Program-made: the position numbers and the translations under genes | The notes under the pieces: model-generated | What the model was told of the DNA's origin: nothing | The model's input: the letters and a program-made list of their open reading frames with translations, nothing else | Databases searched by the model: none | In this document: piece by piece, positions 35,219-43,176 of the stretch | Position numbering within the stretch: position 1 is the first letter of the stretch | Layout: every line of letters starts with the position of its first letter | Assembly: GCA_023435745.1 (NCBI GenBank) | Contig: JAEZMD010000009.1 | Coordinates: forward strand, 74,803-138,802 | DNA from: Bacillota bacterium | GTDB taxonomy: Bacteria; Bacillota; Clostridia; Acetivibrionales; DTU013 | Length of the DNA: 64,000 nt | Reading direction: 5' to 3'

Positions 35219-36583
35219 TCAATGCATGAACAGGTCTGAAGGAATCACGATTCCTGAATCCTCCAGTTTTTCCGCAAACTTCGGCTTAATACCTGTCGGT
35301 ATTATCGAACCGATAATGCGCCCCTTTTCATCTCTTCCCTGCTGCTTGAAGACAAATATATCCTGCATGGTGATAACATCACCCTCCATACCTGTGATTT
35401 CGGTAATATGGGTAATCCTCCTGCTGCCGTCCTTCAATCTGGACTGCTGGACAATGATGTCAACAGCAGAGGCGATTTGTTCCCGAATTGCCTTCACTGG
35501 CAATTCCATCCCAGCCATAAGCACCATGGTCTCCAGTCTGGAAAGCATGTCTCTGGGAGAATTGGCATGCCCTGTAGTTAATGAGCCATCATGGCCGGTA
35601 TTCATTGCCTGCAGCATATCCAGCGCCTCGCCGCTTCTGACCTCGCCGACAACAATCCTGTCCGGCCTCATTCTCAGAGAATTCCTAACCAGATCCCGGA
35701 TAGTGATGGCGCCCTTCCCCTCAATATTCGGCGGTCTTGTTTCCAGCCGGATCACATGCTCCTGAGCCATCTGCAGCTCAGCCGCATCCTCTATTGTAAC
35801 AATCCTCTCATCCTCCGGTATGAAGGAAGAGATTACATTCAGGGTTGTTGTTTTTCCGCTGCCGGTACCACCGGACACTACAATATTCAGCCTGGCCTCT
35901 ACGCAAGCCTTCAGCAGCATAGCCACCTCCGGCGAGAGGGTTCCGAAATTAATCAGATCCCGCACTGTAAAGGGCCTTTCGGAAAACTTCCGGATCGTGA
36001 TCGTCGGACCGTTTAGCGCAAGCGGCGGGATGATCACATTCACACGAGAGCCGTTCGGCAGTCTTGCATCGACCATTGGAGAGCTTTCATCGATACGCCT
36101 TCCAATAGGAGCAACAATTTTTTCGATAACGCGCATTATATGCTGATCATCCTTAAAGGCCACATCACTCAGGAGCAATTTCCCATTCTTTTCTATATAA
36201 ACCTTATCAGCTCCGTTGACCATGATCTCCGAAACGGAGGGATCCCGTATGAGCTGATTGATTGGCCCGAAGCCGATTGTCTCGTCAATGATCTCAGAGA
36301 GCAGCCTTTGCTTCTCCAGCTTGGTTATAAAGGTGCTTTCATCCTCCAAAAACCGTTCCACGATTTCGGAAATTTCCTTCTCGAGACTGCCGTCCTGATC
36401 TTCGCCTTCGTTTTCCTTAAATGCGCTGGTATTGATCTCCTCTATGATCTTCTCATGAATATTCTCTTTAAGCCCTTCGAAAGGATCTATTTTAGGCGCG
36501 GCAGGCTTGCGGACCTTCTGCCGGTCGTTTATATCGATCGTCTCTATGTTTTTTTCCTTTTGGATCCTCTCAAGCAGTGACAT
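35219..36583 (-). CDS. tadA: Tad pilus assembly ATPase TadA/CpaF
   Basis: Secretion ATPase that powers Flp pilus assembly. The 454-residue protein has an N-terminal helical domain with FGPINQLIRDPSVSEIMVNG. Walker A is VVSGGTGSGKTTTLNVISSF near residue 240. An Asp box (RIVTIEDAAELQ) and Walker B/His box follow (RIVVGEVRSGEALDMLQAMNTGHDGSLTTGHAN). CpaF-type features and the location beside tadZ and tadB separate it from competence or type IV pilus ATPases. Confidence 0.95.
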   Translation of the reverse strand: MSLLERIQKEKNIETIDINDRQKVRKPAAPKIDPFEGLKENIHEKIIEEINTSAFKENEGEDQDGSLEKEISEIVERFLEDESTFITKLEKQRLLSEIIDETIGFGPINQLIRDPSVSEIMVNGADKVYIEKNGKLLLSDVAFKDDQHIMRVIEKIVAPIGRRIDESSPMVDARLPNGSRVNVIIPPLALNGPTITIRKFSERPFTVRDLINFGTLSPEVAMLLKACVEARLNIVVSGGTGSGKTTTLNVISSFIPEDERIVTIEDAAELQMAQEHVIRLETRPPNIEGKGAITIRDLVRNSLRMRPDRIVVGEVRSGEALDMLQAMNTGHDGSLTTGHANSPRDMLSRLETMVLMAGMELPVKAIREQIASAVDIIVQQSRLKDGSRRITHITEITGMEGDVITMQDIFVFKQQGRDEKGRIIGSIIPTGIKPKFAEKLEDSGIVIPSDLFMH

Positions 36584-36617
36584 TTACATCCACCTCGTAT
36601 TATCCTGTAACCAGTTC

Positions 36618-37814
36618 TTAGCCAAATAATTTCTTCAGCATCGGCACCTCTTTTATGTCGCCATCCATTTCATTTATAAGCGATTTCCCTATTTCCATAA
36701 CTGCCTTGGCAACCTTTGTTTCCGTTCTTGTCATCACAAATGGAAAGCCTTTGTTTGCCGAGGTAACCACCGTCTGGTTGTCCTCCGGGATATAGGACCA
36801 GATCGACTGATGCAGTGTATTTTCAAAATCCTTATATTTAATGCCGTACTGCTCCGAAGCCTTATTAAGCACAATGTGAATTTTTTCGGCCGGGTAATGC
36901 AGTGTTTCCATGACGTCAAGTCCTGCCTTAATATTTTTTATGGTCGGCAGGTCCAGTGTCGACACAAGTAGGATCCGATCCGACATATCAAGAGCTGTTA
37001 GAACGGATTCATGAAAGCTGGCCGAGCTATCTATAATGATATAATGAAAGGATTCTCTGAGCGTATTGATAATTTTCTCCACATGGTTTGCTGTTATGTA
37101 CTCCGCGTATTCAGGCTTCACAGGAGCAGGAAGCACCTTAACGCCGGAAAAATGAGTGACAAGATACTCTTCCATCAAAGTTTTATCAAGCATTGCAAAT
37201 TCCTTTACCAGATCGCTGATGGTGTTTTTAGCCGATACGTTCAGCATAATTGCTACGTCGCCAAACTGCAGGTCCAGGTCGACAAGAGCAACTCTTTTTT
37301 TAGTTGAACGGGCCAGTGAAACAGCCAGGTTGGAGGCTATTGTTGTTTTCCCTACCCCGCCCTTTGTGCTGAATACAGTGAAAACTCTTGATCTCATCTC
37401 TTCATTGACTTTGGAAACAGTCCCCTTTTCTCTGCGTTTGGAATCCAGATGATAGGTCTTGACAATGGTCTCTGTGAGCTCATCCACATTGAACGGCTTG
37501 CAAAGAAAGTCCCGCGCACCGGCTGTCATTGCTTTTCTTACATATTCCGTCTCCCCCTGTACCGACATGATGATGACCGTCGTTTCAGGCACGCTCATCG
37601 TAATTTCTTCCGTAGCCTTTATTCCGTCGATAACCGGCATGTTGATATCCATCAGAACGACGTCAGGCTTTGATTCCTTAACGATAAAGATCGCTTCCTC
37701 GCCATTTTCTGCTTCACCTATGACTTCAAACCGCTTATCAAATGAAAGAATCTGTCTGAGGTTATTTCTTGTCTCATAAGAATCATCAACAATAACTAGT
37801 TTTATTTTTTCCAT
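36618..37814 (-). CDS. tadZ: TadZ/CpaE-type protein: receiver domain fused to MinD-like ATPase
   Basis: 398-residue pilus localisation protein. Residues 1-120 form an apparently intact receiver domain, with VIVDD at the N-terminus, phospho-acceptor Asp in VVLMDINMP near residue 56, and Lys in DFLCKPF. Residues about 140-390 are a ParA/MinD-type ATPase with the deviant Walker A STKGGVGKTTIASNLA and LVDLDLQFGDVAI. In Tad systems TadZ/CpaE sets the pole where the pilus forms. Because the receiver keeps its Asp, it may be a real phosphorylation target, possibly of the nearby DegS-like kinase. That is inference. Confidence 0.88.
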   Translation of the reverse strand: MEKIKLVIVDDSYETRNNLRQILSFDKRFEVIGEAENGEEAIFIVKESKPDVVLMDINMPVIDGIKATEEITMSVPETTVIIMSVQGETEYVRKAMTAGARDFLCKPFNVDELTETIVKTYHLDSKRREKGTVSKVNEEMRSRVFTVFSTKGGVGKTTIASNLAVSLARSTKKRVALVDLDLQFGDVAIMLNVSAKNTISDLVKEFAMLDKTLMEEYLVTHFSGVKVLPAPVKPEYAEYITANHVEKIINTLRESFHYIIIDSSASFHESVLTALDMSDRILLVSTLDLPTIKNIKAGLDVMETLHYPAEKIHIVLNKASEQYGIKYKDFENTLHQSIWSYIPEDNQTVVTSANKGFPFVMTRTETKVAKAVMEIGKSLINEMDGDIKEVPMLKKLFG

Positions 37815-37855
37815 TACTTTTCTCCTTCATATCTGTTTTTAGACTTTATATCGAT

Positions 37856-38629
37856 TTACTGACTTTGCACCGCCTGACCGGAGGCCTTACTGATAACGCC
37901 CTTTGACCCCGTCATATCCGACCGTATGATGCCGTTTGTTTCACTTTGAGATTTATCCTCAATATGTCTTAATGCCAGTTTCAGGGATGCAAATTCGGAA
38001 GCAAAGACAAATTTCTCCATATCATCCTTGTCAACGGCCAGTGTCACTGTTAACGGCGCCTCAGAAAGCTTATCAGCCGAAAGTGCCATGTCCTGTCCCA
38101 CAGCTAGAACCTGTACATTCTGCAGGATAACCTTTGATATATTCGGATACGTTTTTGTCAGCTCGCCAGTTTCCTCATTTTCCTTTGCAAAGCTTGCTAT
38201 GACATCCACATAATCACCGGGTCTCAATAGGTATGCGATACTCGACTGTTCACTGATATTCATGCTGATAGCCCGCTTGCCTTCAGGAATATTATAGGAC
38301 AGGGTCATGTTCTCTTCATTTACCAGTCTTTGCGGCATAAATGGTTCTCCTGCAATGATACTTTCCTTTGTATACTTGCCGACAATGTCCTTTTGATCTG
38401 ATAATGCATTTGTATTTAAAAGCTCTTCAGCAATATTTACCTGTTTTATATGTTCCAAAGTGATCTGTGTGCGCGCAGGTATGTTTCCTGCCGCCACATA
38501 GGTCGTCGCATATTTAATTTCAGGTGCGGCCTCTGTTTTGTCGGTGGTGATATAGAAATAGATGAGCGCTGCGGTAACGAGGGATAATACCAGCGCTATA
38601 ATAATTATTTTTGTATTTGCCTTTTCCAT
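37856..38629 (-). CDS. cpaB: Tad pilus assembly protein CpaB/RcpC
   Basis: 257-residue protein with one N-terminal membrane helix (about residues 7-28). An SAF domain follows (YVAAGNIPARTQITLEHIKQVNI, then GKYTKESIIAGEPFMPQRLV), and then an RcpC domain with LRPGDYVDVIASF and LQNVQVLAVGQ. I chose ATG at 38629 with AGGAGGAATCC upstream. An earlier in-frame start lacks a site and would overlap tadE. Gram-positive Tad systems keep CpaB although they have no outer-membrane secretin. Confidence 0.88.
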   Translation of the reverse strand: MEKANTKIIIIALVLSLVTAALIYFYITTDKTEAAPEIKYATTYVAAGNIPARTQITLEHIKQVNIAEELLNTNALSDQKDIVGKYTKESIIAGEPFMPQRLVNEENMTLSYNIPEGKRAISMNISEQSSIAYLLRPGDYVDVIASFAKENEETGELTKTYPNISKVILQNVQVLAVGQDMALSADKLSEAPLTVTLAVDKDDMEKFVFASEFASLKLALRHIEDKSQSETNGIIRSDMTGSKGVISKASGQAVQSQ

Positions 38630-38639
38630 GGATTCCTCC

Positions 38640-39047
38640 TCATTCGCACCGCATAGTCGTATCGCCTTCAAGGTCAAGCGGGCCGGGAATTATTGCCGCA
38701 ATGATTGGTGTAATCATACTGTATTGATATCTTACAGCGACTGTCACTGTAGTCCCTGCCCTCCTGTCCGTCAATCCGTCCGGCGTTATGGTAATGCTAA
38801 GCTTTGTTTCATCCAGTGTCGAGGCGACGTTCTTTACTGTATTTCTGATCTGCTCATTCGTTTTTCCCACCGAAGCGCCTCTTGCTCCCTCGCGGGATGC
38901 ATTGCTTACGATCAGGTAGTGATTGAACAGCAGCCCAAAATCAATGATGGCTGTCAAAATCAGAAGTATCACCGGAAGTACCAGTGCTGTCTCCACCAAT
39001 GACTGTCCTTTTCTTTTTTTCAGCAGCTTTTGTACCACACTAATCAC
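38640..39047 (-). CDS. tadE: TadE-like pseudopilin
   Basis: TadE-family minor pilin of about 135 residues. A short basic leader (LLKKRKGQSLVETALVLPVILLILTAIIDFG) contains the prepilin-type cleavage region before Q and the Glu at +5, followed by the hydrophobic helix. The motif NASREGARGASVG is typical of TadE. Either GTG at 39047 or GTG at 39038 may start it. The second is better spaced from AGAGGTG. Confidence 0.85.
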   Translation of the reverse strand: MISVVQKLLKKRKGQSLVETALVLPVILLILTAIIDFGLLFNHYLIVSNASREGARGASVGKTNEQIRNTVKNVASTLDETKLSITITPDGLTDRRAGTTVTVAVRYQYSMITPIIAAIIPGPLDLEGDTTMRCE

Positions 39048-39135
39048 CTCTTTTACCGGACTTTTCTAAAAAATTGCCCTACCTGTAACCAGATAGGGCA
39101 ATCAGTTGTCTTTTGTCGTATGATAGTCTTCACAC

Positions 39136-39333
39136 TTACGGAGTGGTTGCTGCGTCTGGATCGGCCAATAATGCACTAATATCAGTGAATATATTCTGCA
39201 GTGGCTCTCTGAGTACCGTAAATGCTGCAACGACAATAACTGCAATTATCCCGATGATCAGGCCGTACTCCACCAATCCCTGTCCCTTTTTGTTTGCGAG
39301 CTTGACTCTCAAATAAGTTAATACTGCCATCAT
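39136..39333 (-). CDS. flp: Flp/Fap pilin component
   Basis: 65-residue major pilin. A basic leader ends in KKGQGLVEYGLIIGIIAVIVVAAF, which contains the Flp cleavage site after G, the conserved Glu-Tyr pair and the hydrophobic assembly helix. It is the first gene of the tad operon and follows a candidate promoter with an overlapping dyad. No prepilin peptidase (TadV) gene is in the window, so processing needs one encoded elsewhere. Confidence 0.93.
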   Translation of the reverse strand: MMAVLTYLRVKLANKKGQGLVEYGLIIGIIAVIVVAAFTVLREPLQNIFTDISALLADPDAATTP

Positions 39334-39392
39334 GTTTTTATACCACCTTTCAAAATTTTATATGATTTACAATTTTGCTCGTTTCTCATTGC

Positions 39393-39416
39393 TTGATTAA
39401 ATTATAATTCGATCAA
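39393..39416 (-). promoter_or_regulatory. 24-bp dyad over the -10 region of the flp/tad promoter
   Basis: TTGAT, two bases, the perfect palindrome AATTATAATT, two bases, ATCAA: a fully symmetrical element around a TATAAT -10 box read on the minus strand. A weak TGGCAA -35 lies 17 nt upstream of that box. The start of flp is about 60 nt downstream. The geometry suggests a repressor operator over the pilus promoter. The regulator is unknown, and the DegU-like protein is only a neighbour. Confidence 0.45.
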
Positions 39417-39467
39417 CCTTTTTTTGCCATGCGCCATGAGCCCTTATTTTGGTAAACAATTAGACCC

Positions 39468-39499
39468 AAAAAGGCCCCCGGAGGATTGCCTCCGAAGGC
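39468..39499 (-). terminator. Intrinsic terminator after the degS/degU-like pair
   Basis: On the minus strand a hairpin with the 6-bp core CGGAGG/CCTCCG (39489-39494 with 39479-39484), a 4-nt CAAT loop and an outer GCC/GGC pairing is followed by TTTTT. It lies about 50 nt after the response-regulator stop, between the two-component genes and the tad promoter. Confidence 0.75.
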
Positions 39500-39548
39500 T
39501 CAGCATCGATGGGACTATTGGACTAACGGTTTGTGGGATGAAAAAACA

Positions 39549-40202
39549 TCATGTTTTGATATTATGCTTAAAAGCGTAGATGGCAGCCTGGGTCCTATCT
39601 GAGACATTAAGCTTTTTAAATATATTGGATACATGATTTTTAACTGTCTTCTCGCTAATGTAAAGCTGTTTTGCTATTTGCTTATTAATCATTCCTTCCG
39701 CAATCAGCTCGAGAACCTCTAATTCTCTGGATGTCAGATTGTTATCCTCTCGCTTCTCCTTGTCGTGCAGCGTGACCCTGTTGAACTCCTTTACCAGCTC
39801 CGTCGTCATATTCGGCTGAATATAAGACTGACCGGCTTTAACATTCCGGATTGCCTCGATCAGCACTGCCGGCTCCGCATCCTTGAGCACATACCCCTCG
39901 GCGCCCATCTGTAATGTTTTGAACAGATATTCGCGGTCCTCATGAATAGTCAGTACAATGATCTTTGAGGATAGCTTTTTTTGTTTGATTTCGTCTATTG
40001 CCTGCAATCCATTGATACCGGGCATGTTGATGTCCATCAGTATCACATCGGGCTTGTATTCCTCGGCATACCGCACTGCTTCATTTCCGTCGGTTGCCTG
40101 TGCAACAACGACAATATCCCGCTCCAGTTCCAGAATCTGCTTGAGTCCCTGCCTGAGCATCGGATGATCGTCGGCGATCAGAATGCTAATTTTAGTTTCC
40201 AT
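39549..40202 (-). CDS. NarL/FixJ-family response regulator, DegU-like
   Basis: 217-residue response regulator. The receiver domain has Asp11-Asp12 and phospho-acceptor Asp57 (VILMDINMPG). A C-terminal LuxR-type helix-turn-helix follows (NLTSRELEVLELIAEGMINKQIAKQLYISEKTVKNHVSNIF), ending RTQAAIYAF. Domain order and the DegS-like kinase encoded just upstream (11-nt overlap) make it DegU-like. Location beside the tad operon suggests control of surface or pilus genes; this is inference. Confidence 0.9.
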   Translation of the reverse strand: METKISILIADDHPMLRQGLKQILELERDIVVVAQATDGNEAVRYAEEYKPDVILMDINMPGINGLQAIDEIKQKKLSSKIIVLTIHEDREYLFKTLQMGAEGYVLKDAEPAVLIEAIRNVKAGQSYIQPNMTTELVKEFNRVTLHDKEKREDNNLTSRELEVLELIAEGMINKQIAKQLYISEKTVKNHVSNIFKKLNVSDRTQAAIYAFKHNIKT

Positions 40203-41370
40203 TTGTAACCCCCTCTTCTTCAGTAAAAGGTATCATTATATTCAGCCGGGTCCCCTTTCCCGGTTCAGCGCTGATGTACATCTCCCCATTCAGCAGCTCT
40301 ACCCGCTCTCTCATGCTGACAAGACCAAATCCTCCGGTGATATCATCACTCTTCACCTTGAGCTTTTCCAAATCAAAGCCCACTCCGTCATCAATTACAA
40401 ACAGCTTGATCGCCGAGTCCGTAAAATCCAGATGGATGGTTATATTCGATGCCCTGGCATGCTTGGCTACATTATTCATGGCTTCCTGAACAATCCTGAA
40501 TACCGTGAGCGAAATGACTGATTTCAACTCCTGCTGCACGCCTGATGTCCTGAATGATACTGCAATGCCGGATTCTTCCTGGAAAGTCAGCACATATCTC
40601 TGCAATGTCGGAACCAGTCCCAAATCATCTAATGACATCGGCCGCAAATTATAAATAATTTTTCTTACATCCTGCAGGCTGTCCCTCACAATTCTTTTCA
40701 GGTTCCTGAGCTCTTCGCGCGCTTTTTCCAGATCAACATCGATCATTCTTTCACAGATCTCCGCTTTCAGGACCACGTTGGACATCAGCTGCGCCGGTCC
40801 GTCATGGATATCCCTTGCCACACGCTGGCGCTCTTCTTCCTGGGCTTTAATAATCTTGAGCCCGAGTAACTGCTTATACTGCAATCCTTCAAGCTGGCTG
40901 CTCACTTCCTGCAGATCTCCGGTAAGATATCCCAGGGCGGCGCCTACCTGCGTAATGAGATTATCCGCCTTCTGAACCGTTTTCACAGCATCCTTGATGC
41001 GGATCTCCAGCTCGTTTCTGCGTCTTATCAAATACTTTTCAGACTCTCGCTTCACCGCAAGCTCTACACGAAGATTATCGGCTTTTTCATAAGCATCCTT
41101 AAGTTCCTGCTGCGAATAATTTTCAAAATTTTTGTTGATCAGCATCAATTTTCGCTTACTGTCCTTCAGTGCGACCTCCAAAACCTCAACTCCGGCCATA
41201 AGCTCTATCACCTGCTGTTTTAGCAGCTCCAGCTCTTCATCCAGCCTTTTGCATTCTCTTCGGGAGCTTTCAGCAATATCATAGATCTCTGTTTTGCTGT
41301 TATTGATCGCTTCGATCGCCTTTTTAATGATCTTATCAAGCAGTCCTATATCTATCTTATTCCCCAGCAC
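40192..41370 (-). CDS. DegS-like cytoplasmic sensor histidine kinase
   Basis: Soluble kinase of about 392 residues with no membrane helix. An N-terminal coiled-coil sensor region of about 170 residues precedes a HisKA_3 box EERQRVARDIHDGPAQLMSNVV with the phospho-accepting His. An HATPase_c domain follows, with VQEAMNNVAKHARA (N box) and DDGVGFDL and GGFGLVSMRERV (G boxes). The long coiled-coil sensor and the NarL-family partner match DegS. GTG at 41370, five bases after CAGGTGA, is the likely start; GTG at 41379 is also possible. Confidence 0.88.
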   Translation of the reverse strand: MLGNKIDIGLLDKIIKKAIEAINNSKTEIYDIAESSRRECKRLDEELELLKQQVIELMAGVEVLEVALKDSKRKLMLINKNFENYSQQELKDAYEKADNLRVELAVKRESEKYLIRRRNELEIRIKDAVKTVQKADNLITQVGAALGYLTGDLQEVSSQLEGLQYKQLLGLKIIKAQEEERQRVARDIHDGPAQLMSNVVLKAEICERMIDVDLEKAREELRNLKRIVRDSLQDVRKIIYNLRPMSLDDLGLVPTLQRYVLTFQEESGIAVSFRTSGVQQELKSVISLTVFRIVQEAMNNVAKHARASNITIHLDFTDSAIKLFVIDDGVGFDLEKLKVKSDDITGGFGLVSMRERVELLNGEMYISAEPGKGTRLNIMIPFTEEEGVTNGN

Positions 41371-41483
41371 TGTATTCACCTGCGCTATTCAGCTTTTTTC
41401 AAACATTCTCATAATATATTATAATTCTACAAGCATTTAGGTAAATCCTTTGTGTTTCATTTTCAGAATAGATTTTTTTGGTG

Positions 41484-41513
41484 TTGACAAACAACTACGA
41501 TTGCTATTATAAT
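41484..41513 (+). promoter_or_regulatory. Sigma-A promoter of tRNA-Lys
   Basis: Perfect -35 TTGACA (41484-41489) and perfect -10 TATAAT (41508-41513) with an 18-nt spacer, 20 nt upstream of the tRNA 5' end. Near-consensus promoters are usual for stable RNA genes. Confidence 0.85.
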
Positions 41514-41532
41514 GGGTAAGTGCCAAAAACAC

Positions 41533-41608
41533 GCGCCATTAGCTCAGTTGGTAGAGCACCTGACTCTTAATCAGGGTGTCCCGGGTTCGAATCCCTGATG
41601 GCGCACCA
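41533..41608 (+). tRNA. tRNA-Lys (anticodon CTT)
   Basis: 76-nt cloverleaf. The acceptor stem GCGCCAT pairs with ATGGCGC. The D arm has GCTC/GAGC and the loop AGTTGGTA. The anticodon loop CTCTTAA has anticodon CTT, reading AAG lysine codons. The T arm has GGTTCGAATCC, and CCA is encoded. It has its own promoter and terminator, so it is a single-gene unit between the two-component pair and the VOC gene. Confidence 0.97.
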
Positions 41609-41621
41609 CAGAAATACAAAG

Positions 41622-41653
41622 GCCTCCAGGATTTATATCTGGAGGCTGTTTTT
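41622..41653 (+). terminator. Intrinsic terminator of tRNA-Lys
   Basis: GCCTCCAG (41622-41629) and CTGGAGGC (41639-41646) form an 8-bp stem with a 9-nt loop, followed by TGTTTTT. It lies 13 nt after the tRNA. Confidence 0.85.
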
Positions 41654-41745
41654 ACATTCAGCTAATTTTTAACCCGGATGAATTGATCTCCCGCGGGAAA
41701 CGAGTAAAAAAATGCAAAAAATTGAGAAAAGAGAGGTAAACAAAA

Positions 41746-42207
41746 ATGGCAGGAATTTTGGAGACAAATGTACTTACTCAGGTTGGCTTTATTGTAAAGG
41801 ACATCGAAGAATCAAAGAAAAAATTTGCAGAATTCTTCGGTGTTGAAGTACCCATGCATATCGACGGCGGTAAATATGAAGTTACCGGCACTAAGGTAAT
41901 GGGCGAACCTGCGCCTGACGCTAATTGTTATATGGCTTTTTTTGATGCAGGCCCAAACGTTCAGATTGAGCTAATCCAGCCAAATGGCATTAAAAGCACC
42001 TGGCAGGATTTTCTCGACGAACATGGAGAAGGGATACATCACATTGCTTTTCAAATCAAGGGAATGGACAGCAAGGTTCTTACATGTGAAAATTTCGGCA
42101 TGAAGTGCTTACAGCGCGGCAAATACAGCGATGGCAGCGGCGAATACACCTATATGGATGCTAAGAATGACCTGAAGTGCATTATTGAGTTGCTTGAAAG
42201 CTTTTAG
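41746..42207 (+). CDS. VOC/glyoxalase-family protein (methylmalonyl-CoA epimerase-like)
   Basis: 153-residue protein of the vicinal oxygen chelate fold. Two beta-alpha-beta-beta-beta modules are visible. One begins VLTQVGFIVKDIEESKKKFAEFFG and the other begins GEGIHHIAFQIKGMDSKV. VQIELIQPNG ends the first, and YMDAKNDLKCIIELLE ends the second. Metal-ligand candidates are a Glu in IELIQP, the His pair in IHHIAF and a final Glu in IIELLE. The usual N-terminal metal His is Gln here (TQVGF), so the exact reaction is uncertain. GAGAGGTAAAC precedes the ATG. It is not obviously part of an operon. Confidence 0.75.
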   Translation: MAGILETNVLTQVGFIVKDIEESKKKFAEFFGVEVPMHIDGGKYEVTGTKVMGEPAPDANCYMAFFDAGPNVQIELIQPNGIKSTWQDFLDEHGEGIHHIAFQIKGMDSKVLTCENFGMKCLQRGKYSDGSGEYTYMDAKNDLKCIIELLESF

Positions 42208-42268
42208 CGGATAATTTGGCTGCAGGGCCAACATGGCCTGTTACAATGCTGAATACCGGCGACCTTTT

Positions 42269-42294
42269 GTGTCACCATTTGACACTGTGTCACA
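42269..42294 (+). promoter_or_regulatory. Candidate operator upstream of agrA
   Basis: GTGTCA (42269-42274) and TGACAC (42280-42285) form a perfect inverted repeat, followed at once by the near-palindrome TGTGTCACA (42286-42294). The TGTGTCAC element thus occurs as direct and inverted copies. The cluster lies 19 nt upstream of the candidate -35 box, an activator-like position. Which protein binds is unknown. Confidence 0.4.
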
Positions 42295-42312
42295 AAACAC
42301 AACAAAATCCAC

Positions 42313-42341
42313 TTTTCATTTATTGAATACAATAGTATACT
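42313..42341 (+). promoter_or_regulatory. Candidate promoter of agrA-agrC
   Basis: TTTTCA (42313-42318), a 17-nt spacer and TATACT (42336-42341). The -10 lies inside a perfect 12-bp palindrome ATAGTATACTAT (42332-42343). The weak -35 fits an activated promoter. It gives a leader of about 110 nt before agrA. Confidence 0.45.
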
Positions 42342-42456
42342 ATATATGTTGTTTTGCTCCATATGTTGCCACCGCTATTATTACAGTATATTTTTTAACT
42401 CAGGAGAAACGCTGATTTACATTATAGATAATCCGCCTTTATTAAGGGGTGATGAA

Positions 42457-43176
42457 ATGCTTTCAATTGCAATTCTCGACGACAATATAATGTTGCTTGA
42501 AGAATATGAACAGCTCCTTCCGGCATGGTTCAAAAAGAATAATATCAAAGGTCAAATTGTCGTTGCAACAACAGACTACAGAGAATTCGTCAGGGAAGTA
42601 CGCGAGCAGTCTGTGAACGTATGTATTATCGATATCAATCTGAGATCCGAAGTAAATGGCATATATATTGCAAAATGTCTGCGCAAGGAAAAGGTGAAGG
42701 CCGAGATCATCTTTTGTACAGGAATGCTGGAATACATGCATCAGGCTTTTGATGTAAATGCATACCACTTTATTGTTAAGCCGGTGTCGCGAAATCTTGA
42801 AAAATGCCTGATCAAGCTGAACAAAGAAATTGAGGAACGTGAAAATCGCAAGGATATTATTGAATTCAAATCAGGATTCCGTGTCTATTATATCCCGGTA
42901 GATTCTATTTCGCACATATGCCGTGAAGGTACAAAATCAATCATTTATGCTAACAACAGGATTATTGAAGTATACGATAGTCTTGAATCACTTATTTCGC
43001 AATTGAAGGATGAGAGATTTATCAGATGTCACAGAGCTATCATTATTAATAAGGATTATCTTGATTATGTCGATAAAAGGAACAAGGACCTTGGGTTGAT
43101 CAACGGATTTACCTGTAAACTCGGTTCCACCTTCAGTCCTCTTTTTGTCAGTATTGAAAGGAAGCAAACTATATGA
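42457..43176 (+). CDS. AgrA-like LytTR response regulator
   Basis: 239-residue regulator. A receiver domain has Asp8-Asp9, phospho-acceptor Asp59 (CIIDINLRS) and the Lys in FIVKPVSR. A C-terminal LytTR DNA-binding domain follows, with IPVDSISHICREGTKSIIYANNRIIEVYDSLESLI and a conserved FIRCHRAIIINKDYLDYVD. ATG at 42457 follows AAGGGGTGATGAA. Its stop overlaps the agrC start by 4 nt. It is the likely output of the agr circuit encoded around it. Confidence 0.9.
   Translation: MLSIAILDDNIMLLEEYEQLLPAWFKKNNIKGQIVVATTDYREFVREVREQSVNVCIIDINLRSEVNGIYIAKCLRKEKVKAEIIFCTGMLEYMHQAFDVNAYHFIVKPVSRNLEKCLIKLNKEIEERENRKDIIEFKSGFRVYYIPVDSISHICREGTKSIIYANNRIIEVYDSLESLISQLKDERFIRCHRAIIINKDYLDYVDKRNKDLGLINGFTCKLGSTFSPLFVSIERKQTI

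Noticed and set aside
39410..39450. TGGCGCATGGC upstream of flp, considered as a sigma-54 promoter
   Set aside because: The second block does not give the GC at the required distance, and a TATAAT box lies downstream.
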